From: Lysinibacillus fusiformis
GTDB lineage: Bacteria > Bacillota > Bacilli > Bacillales_A > Planococcaceae
Assembly (NCBI RefSeq): GCF_002845985.1
Contig: NZ_PDFK01000003.1
Location: 682,001-746,000 of the forward strand
DNA: 64,000 bases
Reading direction: 5' to 3'
The notes beneath the pieces are model-generated. The model had not been told where the DNA came from and did no database searches. It was given only the letters and a program-made list of their open reading frames with translations. Made by a program: the position numbers and the translations under genes. This document shows positions 55,719 to 64,000 of this stretch, one piece after another; the stretch's first letter is position 1; each line of letters starts with the position of its first letter.

Positions 55719-55775
55719 GCACTCCTTCTAGTTTAACCAATAGCATGTCTCTAGTTTAACAGAAATCCCACTAAT

Positions 55776-55790
55776 TGATAATAATTCTCA
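55776..55790. promoter_or_regulatory. Fur box upstream of the AraC-type gene
   Basis: TGATAATAATTCTCA matches the 7-1-7 Fur motif with one mismatch, about 58 nt upstream of the gene start. Confidence 0.75.
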
Positions 55791-55871
55791 TAGATAAAAT
55801 GCATTTCCTTCAAATGTAGCCAAACAAAATGGACTTGTCATTGCATTGACCAAGTCCATTTTATATCCTTC

Positions 55872-56189
55872 TTATTTTTTGAAACGATTGCCTGTGTTCA
55901 CATAGATCATTAAAAAGATCGTCAATGCTACGAAAAGAACAAGTCCGATACTAAAAAATAACCACTGTGTATGAAAAAGTTCATTAAGAATCCATAAAAG
56001 CACACAAAAGCAGTAGCCATACATCATTTTCCCCATAAATCTCGCCAATGCTTGCTCATCATACTGCTTTTTTTCTTCTTCTGGCATCGTATTAAATCCT
56101 GCGATTAAAAACGCTCCTTTCCCTTGGGACAGCACAATGGCAAAGGTCAGAAATAGCAGCATGATAATTCCATATACAAAGATACTCAT
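55872..56189 (-). CDS. DUF3784 small membrane protein
   Basis: A 105-residue protein with three membrane segments. The first (IFVYGIIMLLFLTFAIVL) is followed by GKGAFLIAGFNTMPEEEKKQYD, the hallmark of DUF3784. Function unknown. It is the last of four closely spaced minus-strand genes led by a GntR regulator (11 nt after the hydrolase stop), so it belongs to that operon. Confidence 0.82.
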   Translation of the reverse strand: MSIFVYGIIMLLFLTFAIVLSQGKGAFLIAGFNTMPEEEKKQYDEQALARFMGKMMYGYCFCVLLWILNELFHTQWLFFSIGLVLFVALTIFLMIYVNTGNRFKK

Positions 56190-56200
56190 CGTTCATCATC

Positions 56201-57481
56201 CTACTCTTCATTAATAAATTGCTGAATCGCTGGTAGTAATTTTTCATGTAATGGCAATGAAGGGTCTGAATAGGTTGCTAAGTTTCCTGCACGATCTGCT
56301 GGAGCCTTTTTCAATACATGGTTCATACCCTCCATATAAAGTAGCTTTGCCTCTGGTTTGCCTTTCTTTAATGCCTCGGCATCGACTTCCTTTACTTGTA
56401 AATCCGTTGTTCCTTGTACGATTAATACACGGCTTTTTACTTTCTCCAACTCGTCAGCAGGATGGTACTTTAGCAAGGAAATCAGGAAAGGCTGAACAGA
56501 TGGACGGAAGAGGGCTTGCAGCTCTGGCGAAGCAGTTGTCACCTGCTTGCCTTGCTTTAAAGCTGTCAAAATATCCGTTGATTCATTGTAAAGCTTCGGT
56601 GCTAACTGACCTTTTAATTGCTCTAAGAGTACTACGTCCAATGGTCTTCCAGCACCTGCGATAGAGACGAAGGACGCTACCCCTGTTTTTTGAGCTGCTA
56701 GCAAACCAATGAGTGAGCCTTCACTATGACCAATCACGTGTACACTTGTATAAGCTTTATCCGCCATCAATGTTTGTAGGATTTGTACTGCATCATCCAC
56801 GTATTGATCAAACGTCCCATCTTCTTCCTTTGTTAAGAGCGCTTGATTATCACCAAGTCCTCGCTTATCATAGCGAACCGTCGTAATGCCCTCTTGTGCT
56901 AAACCTTCCGCCAGCATTTTTAAGCTATTATTTTTACCAGCTAGAGCAGAATTACCATCTTTATCAGTTGGCCCAGAGCCTGCTATAATGAGAGCCACAG
57001 GCGATGGCGACGTGCTCGCTTTTTGTAAAGCAACTGTTAAGTCTCCCTGTTGAACAGGAATTTTTAGTTTTTCATAGGTAACGGGCTGCTCTTTATAAGC
57101 CGTTAAAATTAGGGGGAAATTCCCACCATTTTGTTGAAATGTAGCCTCTATTTGTTCATTTTTTAATATGCCGTTTATCGCAATAACAGAGCCGTTCAAA
57201 TGAATAGATATTTTTACATTGTCATCTGTATACTTGACACTTTGAAATGGAAAATTAGATAAACCTTGTGCTGGAACAGATAATGTACCACTATCCTTCT
57301 GTAAATCGACGATAATTGGCAGTGCTCCATTAGGCGTTTCAATATTTCCCTCCCATTTTCCGATAAACTGTTCATTCATTGCACTTTGCCCCTTTGTCTC
57401 TTGATTGTCCGCAGTGACCTCTTTTTGCCCACAGGCACTTAAAAGTAACAATGTGCAACATAACAATAACCATTTTTTCAT
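56201..57481 (-). CDS. Alpha/beta hydrolase lipoprotein
   Basis: A 426-residue protein with a lipoprotein signal peptide (KKWLLLCCTLLLLSACG, lipobox LSAC). An N-terminal beta-rich domain (about 30-130, the kind often found before such hydrolases) precedes the alpha/beta hydrolase with nucleophile elbow GHSEGS, the RYDKRGLGDN oxyanion region and a late MNHVLKKA histidine. It would act as a surface-anchored esterase or peptidase. It sits 13 nt after the DUF1648 gene. Confidence 0.83.
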   Translation of the reverse strand: MKKWLLLCCTLLLLSACGQKEVTADNQETKGQSAMNEQFIGKWEGNIETPNGALPIIVDLQKDSGTLSVPAQGLSNFPFQSVKYTDDNVKISIHLNGSVIAINGILKNEQIEATFQQNGGNFPLILTAYKEQPVTYEKLKIPVQQGDLTVALQKASTSPSPVALIIAGSGPTDKDGNSALAGKNNSLKMLAEGLAQEGITTVRYDKRGLGDNQALLTKEEDGTFDQYVDDAVQILQTLMADKAYTSVHVIGHSEGSLIGLLAAQKTGVASFVSIAGAGRPLDVVLLEQLKGQLAPKLYNESTDILTALKQGKQVTTASPELQALFRPSVQPFLISLLKYHPADELEKVKSRVLIVQGTTDLQVKEVDAEALKKGKPEAKLLYMEGMNHVLKKAPADRAGNLATYSDPSLPLHEKLLPAIQQFINEE

Positions 57482-57494
57482 CCAATCTTCCTCT

Positions 57495-58574
57495 CTATAT
57501 GAAGATCACCAATAAAATTGGCAATAAGGTAATACCGATTATGATGTAGCTCCATTTATTCGCAAAATTGACAGTCCATCCGATTCCAAATTTTTTCGGC
57601 ACTAATAAGGATGGATCGTTTTTGTTACAATAAAAAATCCCCCATTTCCAGTATTGATCATCTGCCGCAGCTGTTTCATTTGTATGTACCTCATCAAAAC
57701 GTTCATTGCTTTTACTGAGCTTCCAAATTAATACTAGTAAGCCACCTAATGTAACGATATTAAAGACAAGAAAAAGGGGGAAAAAGTATGGGGCTGTTTG
57801 GTCATGTAAAATAACGGTTGTATAATGTAAAGCAATAAATAGAATCGTCATACTAAAATTAATCGCTGCTAAATACCAGCTACCATATTTGCGTTGAGTC
57901 AGTTCCCGATGAACTGAGGCTTCTCTAGCCTGTGCACTCAATTGAATTTTGGCACTTTTCATCCCTTGGCCCATGATGAAAAAGCTAATTTGTATCGCTA
58001 ATAATATCAGTGGCATACTGATGACGGAGAGCCTAGTTTTTTCAGTCCAACCATCCGCCTCCCCTGCACCATTCCAATGCGTGGCAAAAATTGCTGGAAT
58101 GGTGTCATAATTCATGTACGTAAAAACAATCAATGCCAGTGTCATGATGATAGGTAAACTAAAAAATAAGGGCGATAGTGTTTCATCTTTTTGGCGGATT
58201 GTTAAGTCTGTTACATGCACCGTTTTGATGTTTGTTTCCCATTGTTCCTGTCCCTTTAAATTTTTCGTTTTAACATGGTAACTCATGTAAAGACCAGATG
58301 ATAGCAGGAGCATGACATACAAAAGGATAAAGGAGATTAAAGACGTTTTCTCCTCTTGCATAGGCGACAAAGAGAATCCGATTTGACCTAGTAAAAATAA
58401 GCCTGCAATTCCTCCGATAATTTGACTATAACGCTTCTTCCAAAGCTGTAATTGAGGATGCTTGACATAAGGTTCTGGTATGGAAACACCAAAAACATTC
58501 GTTTTTCTTGTTAAATGTGGTGTCATGGTTTCCAAAATACCAACAATGATAAAGATGCCTACTATTATAAGCAT
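57495..58574 (-). CDS. DUF1648/DUF5808 membrane protein (SdpI-like family)
   Basis: A 359-residue membrane protein with about eight helices. IPAIFATHWNGAGEADGWTEK is the DUF1648 signature, found also in SdpI-type immunity proteins; the C-terminal YWKWGIFYCNKNDPSLLVPKKFGIGWTVNF is DUF5808. It lies 7 nt after a YtrA-type GntR regulator, a pairing often seen in Bacillales. The role may be envelope stress or immunity, but this is inference. Confidence 0.8.
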   Translation of the reverse strand: MLIIVGIFIIVGILETMTPHLTRKTNVFGVSIPEPYVKHPQLQLWKKRYSQIIGGIAGLFLLGQIGFSLSPMQEEKTSLISFILLYVMLLLSSGLYMSYHVKTKNLKGQEQWETNIKTVHVTDLTIRQKDETLSPLFFSLPIIMTLALIVFTYMNYDTIPAIFATHWNGAGEADGWTEKTRLSVISMPLILLAIQISFFIMGQGMKSAKIQLSAQAREASVHRELTQRKYGSWYLAAINFSMTILFIALHYTTVILHDQTAPYFFPLFLVFNIVTLGGLLVLIWKLSKSNERFDEVHTNETAAADDQYWKWGIFYCNKNDPSLLVPKKFGIGWTVNFANKWSYIIIGITLLPILLVIFI

Positions 58575-58581
58575 ACTACCC

Positions 58582-58959
58582 CTACTTCCATTGTTTTAAA
58601 ATTCGCTGGAACAAACTTGTTATTTGTTCTTTTTCAAACCCACGTGCAAAAGCTTCCGCCATAATTGGCTTTAAAGCATTTTCCACTTTTTCAACCTCTG
58701 TTTCTTCCAGCTCTCGCTTTTGCCCACCAATAATGACTGCCTTCGCTTTCGGTTTTAATTCGATTAACCCTTTTTCCTCGAGTTCATGGTAGCTCTTACT
58801 CACTGTGCTTACATTGATACCTAAATCCGTAGCCATCGCACGCACCGCTGGTAATGTATCACCATTTTTCAGTTCACCTTTTGCGATGAATTCAATTAAT
58901 TGATTGGCTAATTGCTTATAAAGCTGCAATTCACTATTTGGATCTAACCGTATTTGCAT
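58582..58959 (-). CDS. GntR-family regulator, YtrA subfamily
   Basis: A short GntR protein of 125 residues: the winged helix NQLIEFIAKGELKNGDTLPAVRAMATDLGINVSTVSKSYHELEEKGLI plus a small C-terminal helical tail, the layout of the YtrA subfamily that usually represses its own operon of membrane proteins. The frame extends to 59031, but GGAGGAG 4 nt before ATG 58959 and the family N-terminus (MQIRLDPNSELQLYKQ) fix the start. It leads the operon with the DUF1648, hydrolase and DUF3784 genes. Confidence 0.88.
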   Translation of the reverse strand: MQIRLDPNSELQLYKQLANQLIEFIAKGELKNGDTLPAVRAMATDLGINVSTVSKSYHELEEKGLIELKPKAKAVIIGGQKRELEETEVEKVENALKPIMAEAFARGFEKEQITSLFQRILKQWK

Positions 58960-58991
58960 ATCGCTCCTCCAATCTGTATTGTTAATACCCA

Positions 58992-59023
58992 AACAGAATC
59001 TGTTATGTATAGAGTAATACAGA
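58992..59023. promoter_or_regulatory. Candidate operators of the GntR/YtrA regulator
   Basis: The palindrome AACAGAATCTGTT (58992-59004) and the inverted repeat TGTAT-N6-ATACA just upstream of it lie 30-65 nt before the regulator start. On the minus strand TTGACA stands close upstream, so these sites overlap the promoter. Confidence 0.5.
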
Positions 59024-59230
59024 TTTCTCAAAATGTCAAATGAAGGTAATGATGAAGGTGACTAACTCACCTATGTGAATGTCTTATATGATGTTTTACC
59101 TTTGAAAGGGGTGGAGTCTTGGCTTGGGTGAGTGCATTTTGCCTTCCTTATGAATTTTATTACCCTAGTAGGAGCGCCTTTCTCTCTGCTTCTCACCCTC
59201 AATTAGATTGTTAACAGTGAACCACAAAAA

Positions 59231-59253
59231 GGACCCAGAATAATTCTGGATCC
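59231..59253 (-). terminator. Terminator of tiny-peptide locus B
   Basis: GGATCCAGAA / TTCTGGGTCC with TTTTTG after it on the minus strand; same core as at locus A. Confidence 0.85.
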
Positions 59254-59356
59254 ATGGACACTTATTGCTTCTATTTGATTTTTTACTAGTAGGTTTACGC
59301 TTCAACTTAATCTACAGCGAAGCAGATCAATTCTGTTTCACCTTTAGGCTTAAGTT

Positions 59357-59434
59357 TTAAGAAGCTTCAACCTTAACCAGTTGTGGCGGACTTTCCTGAG
59401 ATTCTTGGTCTTTGGGTGTTTGACTATTACTCAT
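59357..59434 (-). CDS. Tiny-peptide locus B, 25 residues ending PPQLVKVEAS
   Basis: ATG 59434 has GGGGAGGATG upstream, the same arrangement as locus A (ATGATGnGGAGGATGnAnAATGAGTA shared). The 25-residue product begins MSNSQTPKDQESQ and ends PPQLVKVEAS. It is hydrophilic, Pro/Gln/Ser-rich, without membrane segment. The DNA downstream of the stop, including GGTGAAACnGA, also matches locus A. The unit is bounded by the carboxymuconolactone decarboxylase gene and its own terminator. No family recognised. Confidence 0.55.
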   Translation of the reverse strand: MSNSQTPKDQESQESPPQLVKVEAS

Positions 59435-59514
59435 TCTGCATCCTCCCCATCATATTAGATTAATAAGTGTTTCCGAACTTATTATGAACCTTTGCCTGAT
59501 TTTTTATTCATGCT

Positions 59515-59892
59515 TCAAATTTTTTCTGCAAAGACTTGCTGTGCAATGGTTAAGGCATTTTGCACTTTTGGAAAACCGATGTAGGGCACTAATTGTAACA
59601 GAGCCTCGACAATTTCTGTTTGTGTTAAGCCTGCATGGTATCCTCGTTGGATATGGGTTTTTGTTTGCGGCGCAGCACCTTGTGTGACAACTGCTGTTAT
59701 CACGACAAGTGCTCGATTTTTGGCCTCCAATCCTGGTCGTGCATAGACATCACCATAAGCAAATTCAATAATCATTTTGCGTAAATCAGGTGCCACATCG
59801 GCTAATGGATCGGATGTAATCATCTGTGTTACTTCTTCCTCAGTCATATATTGTTTGATTGTGTCAAGCCCCTTTGTAAAACGTTCATTCAT
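59515..59892 (-). CDS. Carboxymuconolactone decarboxylase-family protein
   Basis: A 125-residue all-helical protein of the CMD/AhpD-like superfamily: FAYGDVYARPGLEAKNRALVVITAVVTQGAAPQTKTHIQRGYHAGLTQTEIVEALLQLVPYIGFPKVQNAL. The redox CxxC of AhpD is absent, so it is not a peroxidase partner; the His in HIQRGYHAG is kept as in gamma-carboxymuconolactone decarboxylases. The substrate is not known. Confidence 0.85.
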   Translation of the reverse strand: MNERFTKGLDTIKQYMTEEEVTQMITSDPLADVAPDLRKMIIEFAYGDVYARPGLEAKNRALVVITAVVTQGAAPQTKTHIQRGYHAGLTQTEIVEALLQLVPYIGFPKVQNALTIAQQVFAEKI

Positions 59893-59928
59893 TTACTGGA
59901 TTCCTCCCACCATTTTCTTATACAAAAA

Positions 59929-59956
59929 CCCCAATTCCGCGTCTCCAGAATTGGGG
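59929..59956 (-). terminator. Terminator of argGH
   Basis: CCCCAATTC / GAATTGGGG with TTTTTG after it on the minus strand, about 140 nt after the argH stop. Confidence 0.85.
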
Positions 59957-60096
59957 ATTGTCCTTCACGTATGTAAGGGTCTCTTTTTCACGTCACCCTC
60001 TGGCTTAGTTGAAAAAGGATATAGGTTTTCATAGTGCCTCACTGGACAGCTTTAATGAATATCTATGCAAAAGTCACAAGGACATGCACGCAACAA

Positions 60097-61476
60097 TTAA
60101 TGTTTTACAAGACAGGCTTTTGCTTTGTCAATTTGGATCTTCACTTGTTCGAAGCCGGTTCCACCTAAGGAATGACGGCGTCGAACAGCCGCTTCTGGCG
60201 CTAACACATCATAAATATCTGCTTCAATTAGTGCACTTTCCTGCTGCATTTCTTCCAGTGGTAAATTTAATAAGTAAATCCCCTTTTGAATACATGTGAA
60301 GACAAGCTTCCCTGTCACCTCATGTGCCTCACGGAATGGCATACCTTTTGTCGCAAGATAATCTGCTAGCTCTGTTGCATTTGAAAAATCAGCATGGACA
60401 GCTTGATGCAAACGTTCTGTATTGACAGTCATTGTACGAATCATGCCTTCAAAGATTTTAAGTGAACCAAGAATGGTATGCACAGTATCGAACATGCCTT
60501 CTTTATCCTCCTGCATATCTTTGTTATACGTTAATGGTGTGCCCTTTAACACGGTTAATAAGCCCATTAGATTCCCGTAAACGCGCCCTGTTTTCCCACG
60601 AATGAGCTCTGCCATATCAGGGTTTTTCTTTTGTGGCATAATGGAAGAACCTGTAGAGAAGGCATCATCCAATTCAATAAATTTAAATTCATCTGTAGAC
60701 CAAATAATAATTTCCTCAGCAAAGCGTGATAAATGCGCCATTAACAAGGATGCATTACTTAAAAATTCCACAATAAAATCACGATCACTCACAGCGTCCA
60801 TAGAGTTGGCATATACCTCACTAAAGCCAAGTAATTCTGCGGATTTTAAGCGGTCGATTGGGAAAGTCGTTCCCGCCATAGCCCCTGCCCCTAATGGCAA
60901 AATATCAATGCGCTTGATGGATTCTGTAAAGCGTTGTTTATCACGCTCTAGCATCCAAAAGTACGCCATTAAATGATGCGCAAAGGATATTGGCTGGGCA
61001 CGTTGTAAATGTGTATAACCAGGCGCAATCGTTTCAATATGTTCTTGAGCCTTCTCTACTAATGTTTGTTGAAACGTCACGATTAAATCAATTGCTTCCT
61101 GCACACGCTTTTTCAAGAAAAGATGCATATCCGTCGCGACCTGGTCATTACGGCTACGACCTGTATGTAGCTTGCCACCAACAGGACCAATTAAATCAAT
61201 CAGCATCTTTTCTAAATTTAAGTGTATATCTTCATTGGCAACGCTAAATTCAAGCCCACCTGCGATTGCCTTTTCTTTTAATTGGGCAAGACCACCTAGT
61301 ATGGCCTCTACGTCAGCTACAGGTAAAATTCCTGTTGCACCAAGCATTGTGACATGTGCAACACTACCTTCAAGGTCCTCTAGCACAAGTTGCTGATCAA
61401 AGCCAATGGATGCCCCAAATTCGTCTACCCATGCTTCTGCTGATTTTTGGAAACGTCCACCCCAAAGTTTTGTCAT
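60097..61476 (-). CDS. argH: Argininosuccinate lyase
   Basis: A 459-residue lyase of the fumarase/aspartase superfamily, releasing arginine and fumarate from argininosuccinate in the last step of arginine synthesis. [20 protein letters not shown] is the signature loop; [16 protein letters not shown] and [17 protein letters not shown] carry the active-site residues. It follows argG by 80 nt on the same strand. Length and motifs are normal. Confidence 0.96.
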   Translation of the reverse strand: MTKLWGGRFQKSAEAWVDEFGASIGFDQQLVLEDLEGSVAHVTMLGATGILPVADVEAILGGLAQLKEKAIAGGLEFSVANEDIHLNLEKMLIDLIGPVGGKLHTGRSRNDQVATDMHLFLKKRVQEAIDLIVTFQQTLVEKAQEHIETIAPGYTHLQRAQPISFAHHLMAYFWMLERDKQRFTESIKRIDILPLGAGAMAGTTFPIDRLKSAELLGFSEVYANSMDAVSDRDFIVEFLSNASLLMAHLSRFAEEIIIWSTDEFKFIELDDAFSTGSSIMPQKKNPDMAELIRGKTGRVYGNLMGLLTVLKGTPLTYNKDMQEDKEGMFDTVHTILGSLKIFEGMIRTMTVNTERLHQAVHADFSNATELADYLATKGMPFREAHEVTGKLVFTCIQKGIYLLNLPLEEMQQESALIEADIYDVLAPEAAVRRRHSLGGTGFEQVKIQIDKAKACLVKH

Positions 61477-61556
61477 GTCAGCTCACCTTTTCCTTTATTT
61501 CTTATTGAAAGGTGTAGTGAAAGCATAATGCCTTCCCACACCTCGCTTGTTAAATA

Positions 61557-62750
61557 TTATTTTTTATTAACAGATGAGTTCACTACGGTTGGTAGACCCC
61601 ATAACTCGATAAAGCCTACAGCGGAAGCGTGATTGAATTGATCTTCCTTCGAGTATGTTGCTAGCTTTTCATTGTATAGTGAATTTGGTGATTTACGTCC
61701 TTCTACAATCGCATGCCCCTTGAACAGTTTCACACGTACTGTACCATTTACATATTGTTGTGATTGCGCAAGGAATGCTTCAAGTGCATCACGTAATGGC
61801 GAGAACCATAACCCATCGTAAATTAATTCAGATAATTTTTTCTCAATCACTGGCTTGAAGTGTGCTAATTCTTTTACAAGTGTTAAATCTTCAAGCTCTT
61901 TATGCGCTGTTAACAGCACTTTTGCTCCTGGGATTTCATAAACCTCACGTGATTTAATACCAACGAGACGATTTTCTACATGGTCGATACGTCCTACACC
62001 ATGCGCACCTGCTACTGCGTTTAATTCTTGAATTAAATCTGCTAGCTTCATTTCTTTTCCGTTTAATGCTACTGGTTTACCAGCTATAAACTCGATCTCC
62101 ACATATTCTGCTTCATTTGGTGCATTTTCAACAGAAACAGTTAAGCCGTAAGCTTCCTCTGGTGGAGATACCCATGGATCTTCCATAATTCCTGCTTCAT
62201 TGGCACGTCCCCATAAATTTTGGTCAATTGAAAATGGTGAATCCAATGTTGCTGGAATTGGTACATTATGTTTCATCGCATATTCAATTTCCTCGTCACG
62301 ACTCCAGCCCCATTCACGTACTGGTGCTAATACTTCTAGATCAGGATTTAATGCTTTAATAGACACTTCAAAACGAACTTGGTCATTACCTTTTCCTGTG
62401 CAACCATGTGCAACGGCATCCGCACCGACCTGGTTCGCAATCTCTACTAATTTTTTTGAGATTAGTGGGCGAGAAAGTGCTGATACTAATGGATATTTTT
62501 GTTCATACCAAGTATGGGCTTGTAATGAAATTAATGCATAATTTTCAGCAAATTCATCCTTTGCATCTACCATATAAGATTCAATAGCTCCTACTTGAAG
62601 AGCTTTATTTTTTACGAATTCAAGGTCTTTCCCTTCACCAACGTCAAGACATACCGCGATTACATCCCAACCCTGTTCTTTTAACCATGGAATTGCTACC
62701 GAAGTATCAAGTCCGCCTGAGTAAGCTAATACAACTTTTTTATTTGCCAT
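61557..62750 (-). CDS. argG: Argininosuccinate synthase
   Basis: A 397-residue enzyme that joins citrulline and aspartate with ATP. The ATP pyrophosphatase loop AYSGGLDTS is at the N-terminus, followed by [13 protein letters not shown] and the family's [28 protein letters not shown] precedes the ATG. The promoter region carries two ARG boxes, as expected for arginine repression through AhrC/ArgR. Confidence 0.96.
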   Translation of the reverse strand: MANKKVVLAYSGGLDTSVAIPWLKEQGWDVIAVCLDVGEGKDLEFVKNKALQVGAIESYMVDAKDEFAENYALISLQAHTWYEQKYPLVSALSRPLISKKLVEIANQVGADAVAHGCTGKGNDQVRFEVSIKALNPDLEVLAPVREWGWSRDEEIEYAMKHNVPIPATLDSPFSIDQNLWGRANEAGIMEDPWVSPPEEAYGLTVSVENAPNEAEYVEIEFIAGKPVALNGKEMKLADLIQELNAVAGAHGVGRIDHVENRLVGIKSREVYEIPGAKVLLTAHKELEDLTLVKELAHFKPVIEKKLSELIYDGLWFSPLRDALEAFLAQSQQYVNGTVRVKLFKGHAIVEGRKSPNSLYNEKLATYSKEDQFNHASAVGFIELWGLPTVVNSSVNKK

Positions 62751-62780
62751 TAAAAATGCGCCTCCATTGCTCTATCGATA

Positions 62781-62799
62781 TGTATTTTTATACATTCAT
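62781..62799. promoter_or_regulatory. ARG box 1 (AhrC/ArgR site)
   Basis: TGTATTTTTATACATTCAT, 18 of 19 identical to box 2 at 62848-62866. It lies between the predicted start point and argG. Confidence 0.7.
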
Positions 62800-62817
62800 T
62801 TAAAAGTTTATACACGA

Positions 62818-62846
62818 ATAGTATCATGTTATAAAAATAAATACAA
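62818..62846 (-). promoter_or_regulatory. Promoter of argGH
   Basis: On the minus strand TTGTAT (62841-62846) and TACTAT (62818-62823) are 17 nt apart. Confidence 0.55.
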
Positions 62847-62847
62847 G

Positions 62848-62866
62848 TGTATTTTTATAAATTCAT
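62848..62866. promoter_or_regulatory. ARG box 2 (AhrC/ArgR site)
   Basis: TGTATTTTTATAAATTCAT abuts the -35 of the argG promoter. The 67-bp spacing between the two boxes would allow looping by a hexameric repressor. Confidence 0.7.
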
Positions 62867-63004
62867 AGACATTTATTTTACTAGTTAAGCGAACGTCAAC
62901 CAATCCATCAAATCATTGGAGAAAGTATGAATATTTACTCGAATAAGCGTTTTTTCACTAAAGGCATAAATGTATACTATATAAATGTATCAATAAAAAA
63001 GAAC

Positions 63005-63019
63005 CCCGTAGAAAACGGG
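63005..63019 (-). terminator. Terminator of the CPBP gene
   Basis: CCCGT / ACGGG followed on the minus strand by GTTCTTTTTT, just after the CPBP stop. Confidence 0.7.
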
Positions 63020-63027
63020 ATTTTTTT

Positions 63028-63837
63028 TCACGATTTAATTGATTTTGTCTTGTACAATGCATTCTTTGGATTAATGATGATCAATAACAGGGCGGCTACT
63101 GAATATAAAATGGCATTATACATCATTAAATCAACGAGATGCCCGTTCACTAAACCAATAAAAAAATTAAAGAATTGGTGAATGATGATGGGGATGATTA
63201 AATTCTGATTGATGTTATAAAATCCTGCCATAATAATACTCGTCGCTATGATGGCTATCATAAAGAAGCCACTATATTGGAGTAAATCCATGCCCATAAA
63301 GCCAGTCGTAAGCCATATCGGTAAATGCCATAGCCCCCACCAAAACCCGATGATGATAGAGGCGACTAATGCGGAATACTTCTTTTGAAGCTCCAGCAGG
63401 GCAAAACCCCTCCATCCCAATTCTTCACCTAATGGTCCTGATAAAAGATTTCTAAAAAAGTAATAGCTCAGTATAACCCAAGAAGAGATTGTAAAAATAG
63501 AATCTGTTTGATGATTATTCATAACTAGACTCAAAATAATAATAAAAATGACGACTTGAATCGTCAGCACTGAAAAAATCACCGATCCGTTCAACCTATT
63601 CTTAAATTTTTGTTTCACAAAGTGTAGAAAGCTCTGTCCAGGATATATTTTCGGAAATAATATAACGAAGGCAAAGGTTGATGACCATGCTGATAGACAG
63701 CGTATTACATCGAAAACCCATGTTGGAAACCCTAACAGCTTGACAGCTCCTACAAGACAAAAAAGCGGCCAAAAAATGACATTGGTTAAGACAATAAAAC
63801 TCGCTACAGGTCTTTTTAGCTTCTTATTTCTATTCAT
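63028..63837 (-). CDS. CPBP-family intramembrane protease (Abi)
   Basis: A 269-residue polytopic membrane protein of the CPBP (CAAX protease and bacteriocin-processing) family. Motif 1 is GEELGWRGFALLEL (EExxxR) and motif 2 is FWWGLWHLP, giving the glutamate and histidine active site. Roles in the family include bacteriocin self-immunity and intramembrane cleavage. The start is ATG 63837 with GGGGG upstream; the frame opens at 63873 (ATG 63855 is also in frame). Partner unknown. Confidence 0.85.
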   Translation of the reverse strand: MNRNKKLKRPVASFIVLTNVIFWPLFCLVGAVKLLGFPTWVFDVIRCLSAWSSTFAFVILFPKIYPGQSFLHFVKQKFKNRLNGSVIFSVLTIQVVIFIIILSLVMNNHQTDSIFTISSWVILSYYFFRNLLSGPLGEELGWRGFALLELQKKYSALVASIIIGFWWGLWHLPIWLTTGFMGMDLLQYSGFFMIAIIATSIIMAGFYNINQNLIIPIIIHQFFNFFIGLVNGHLVDLMMYNAILYSVAALLLIIINPKNALYKTKSIKS

Positions 63838-63915
63838 GTTGATCCCCCATTTCATTGCACTGAACTTCAGCATAAACCTGGGGGTTGCTCACAGGTCAAT
63901 TATCTATCTCTATTT

Positions 63916-64000
63916 TTACTTTATTGGCACATACATTTCTAAAAAAATACGTTCCAGCCCTTCTTCATACGTAACTAGCAGTAGATTGATATACACAAGC
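63916..64000 (-). CDS. C-terminal end of a gene entering from the right (possibly TetR family)
   Basis: The last 27 codons of a minus-strand gene, ending TYEEGLERIFLEMYVPIK. The pattern YEEGLxRI is common at the end of TetR-type regulators, but the piece is too short to be sure. Most of the gene is outside the window. Confidence 0.35.
   Translation of the reverse strand, partial: LVYINLLLVTYEEGLERIFLEMYVPIK

Noticed and set aside
59341-59360. Extending the locus B peptide into the GETE-like sequence downstream
   Set aside because: A stop codon intervenes, and the frame shift between PPQLVK and GETE differs between the two loci, so a joint longer protein is not supported.
59515-59892. AhpD-type peroxidase partner
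   Set aside because: The CxxC redox pair is missing.

Overview
The window looks like the chromosome of a low-GC, endospore-forming Bacillales bacterium, most likely Lysinibacillus or a close relative. This is inferred from the AT-rich sequence, Bacillus-type ribosome binding sites with many TTG/GTG starts, GerA/GerB germination proteins, a SigV/RsiV-like pair, YfkAB, and the gene content overall. No rRNA, tRNA, CRISPR array or prophage was seen. The only transposon is a damaged IS200/IS605-type copy.

Layout. 1-5.3 kb: start of the bL25/Ctc gene, a HAD nucleotidase, radical-SAM YfkAB, a candidate structured RNA, a luciferase-like monooxygenase, an unknown membrane-anchored protein and a TSUP transporter. 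5.4-9.6 kb: ECF sigma factor with its RsiV-like anti-sigma factor, then a two-gene gerB-gerA germination operon. 9.6-14.3 kb: SRPBCC protein, PepSY protein, ABC exporter, a yybP-ykoY (Mn2+) riboswitch in front of a TerC-family gene, and ferritin. 14.4-20.3 kb: alcohol dehydrogenase, lactonase-like MBL protein, aldehyde dehydrogenase and LacI regulator (a set like the gamma-butyrolactone genes blcABC), then RtcB. 20.8-29.1 kb: dynamin-like GTPase, ribokinase, Lrp regulator divergent from an MFS exporter, the dead IS200 copy and a chemoreceptor. 29.2-32.5 kb: a secreted M9 collagenase. 33-42 kb: the branched-chain amino acid genes ilvD-[T-box]-ilvB-ilvN-ilvC-(leuA remnant)-leuB-leuC-leuD. 42.4-47.2 kb: lactone oxidase and racemase-fold pair, a 35-residue membrane minigene, a SigB-type promoter in front of a GlsB/YeaQ protein, a lytic transglycosylase and MscL. 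47.3-47.86 kb: a six-copy 82-bp higher-order tandem repeat. 48-50.4 kb: metI-metC. 50.5-59.9 kb: small enzymes, a Fur-box-flanked AraC/siderophore-binding lipoprotein reading frame, a GntR-controlled membrane operon, and two copies of a tiny-peptide locus. 60-64 kb: argG-argH with two ARG boxes, a CPBP protease and a gene end.

Most notable: (i) two homologous ~250-bp loci (53.4-53.7 and 59.2-59.5 kb) with the same ribosome binding site, tiny reading frame and terminator, the best candidate here for something undescribed; (ii) the 82-bp array built from 21+21+21+19-bp monomers; (iii) an AraC regulator continuous in frame with a lipoprotein that has its own Fur box, ribosome binding site and lipobox inside the frame; (iv) loss of leuA, leaving only an N-terminal fossil fused to the end of ilvC; (v) a 35-residue membrane-peptide gene with complete promoter and terminator.

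Regulatory logic read from the sequence: Ile-type T-box plus a CcpA cre site for ilv-leu, ARG boxes for argGH, Mn2+ switch for terC, two Fur boxes for siderophore uptake, and SigB-type promoters for ctc and glsB. All functional assignments are by motif and family recognition without database searches.
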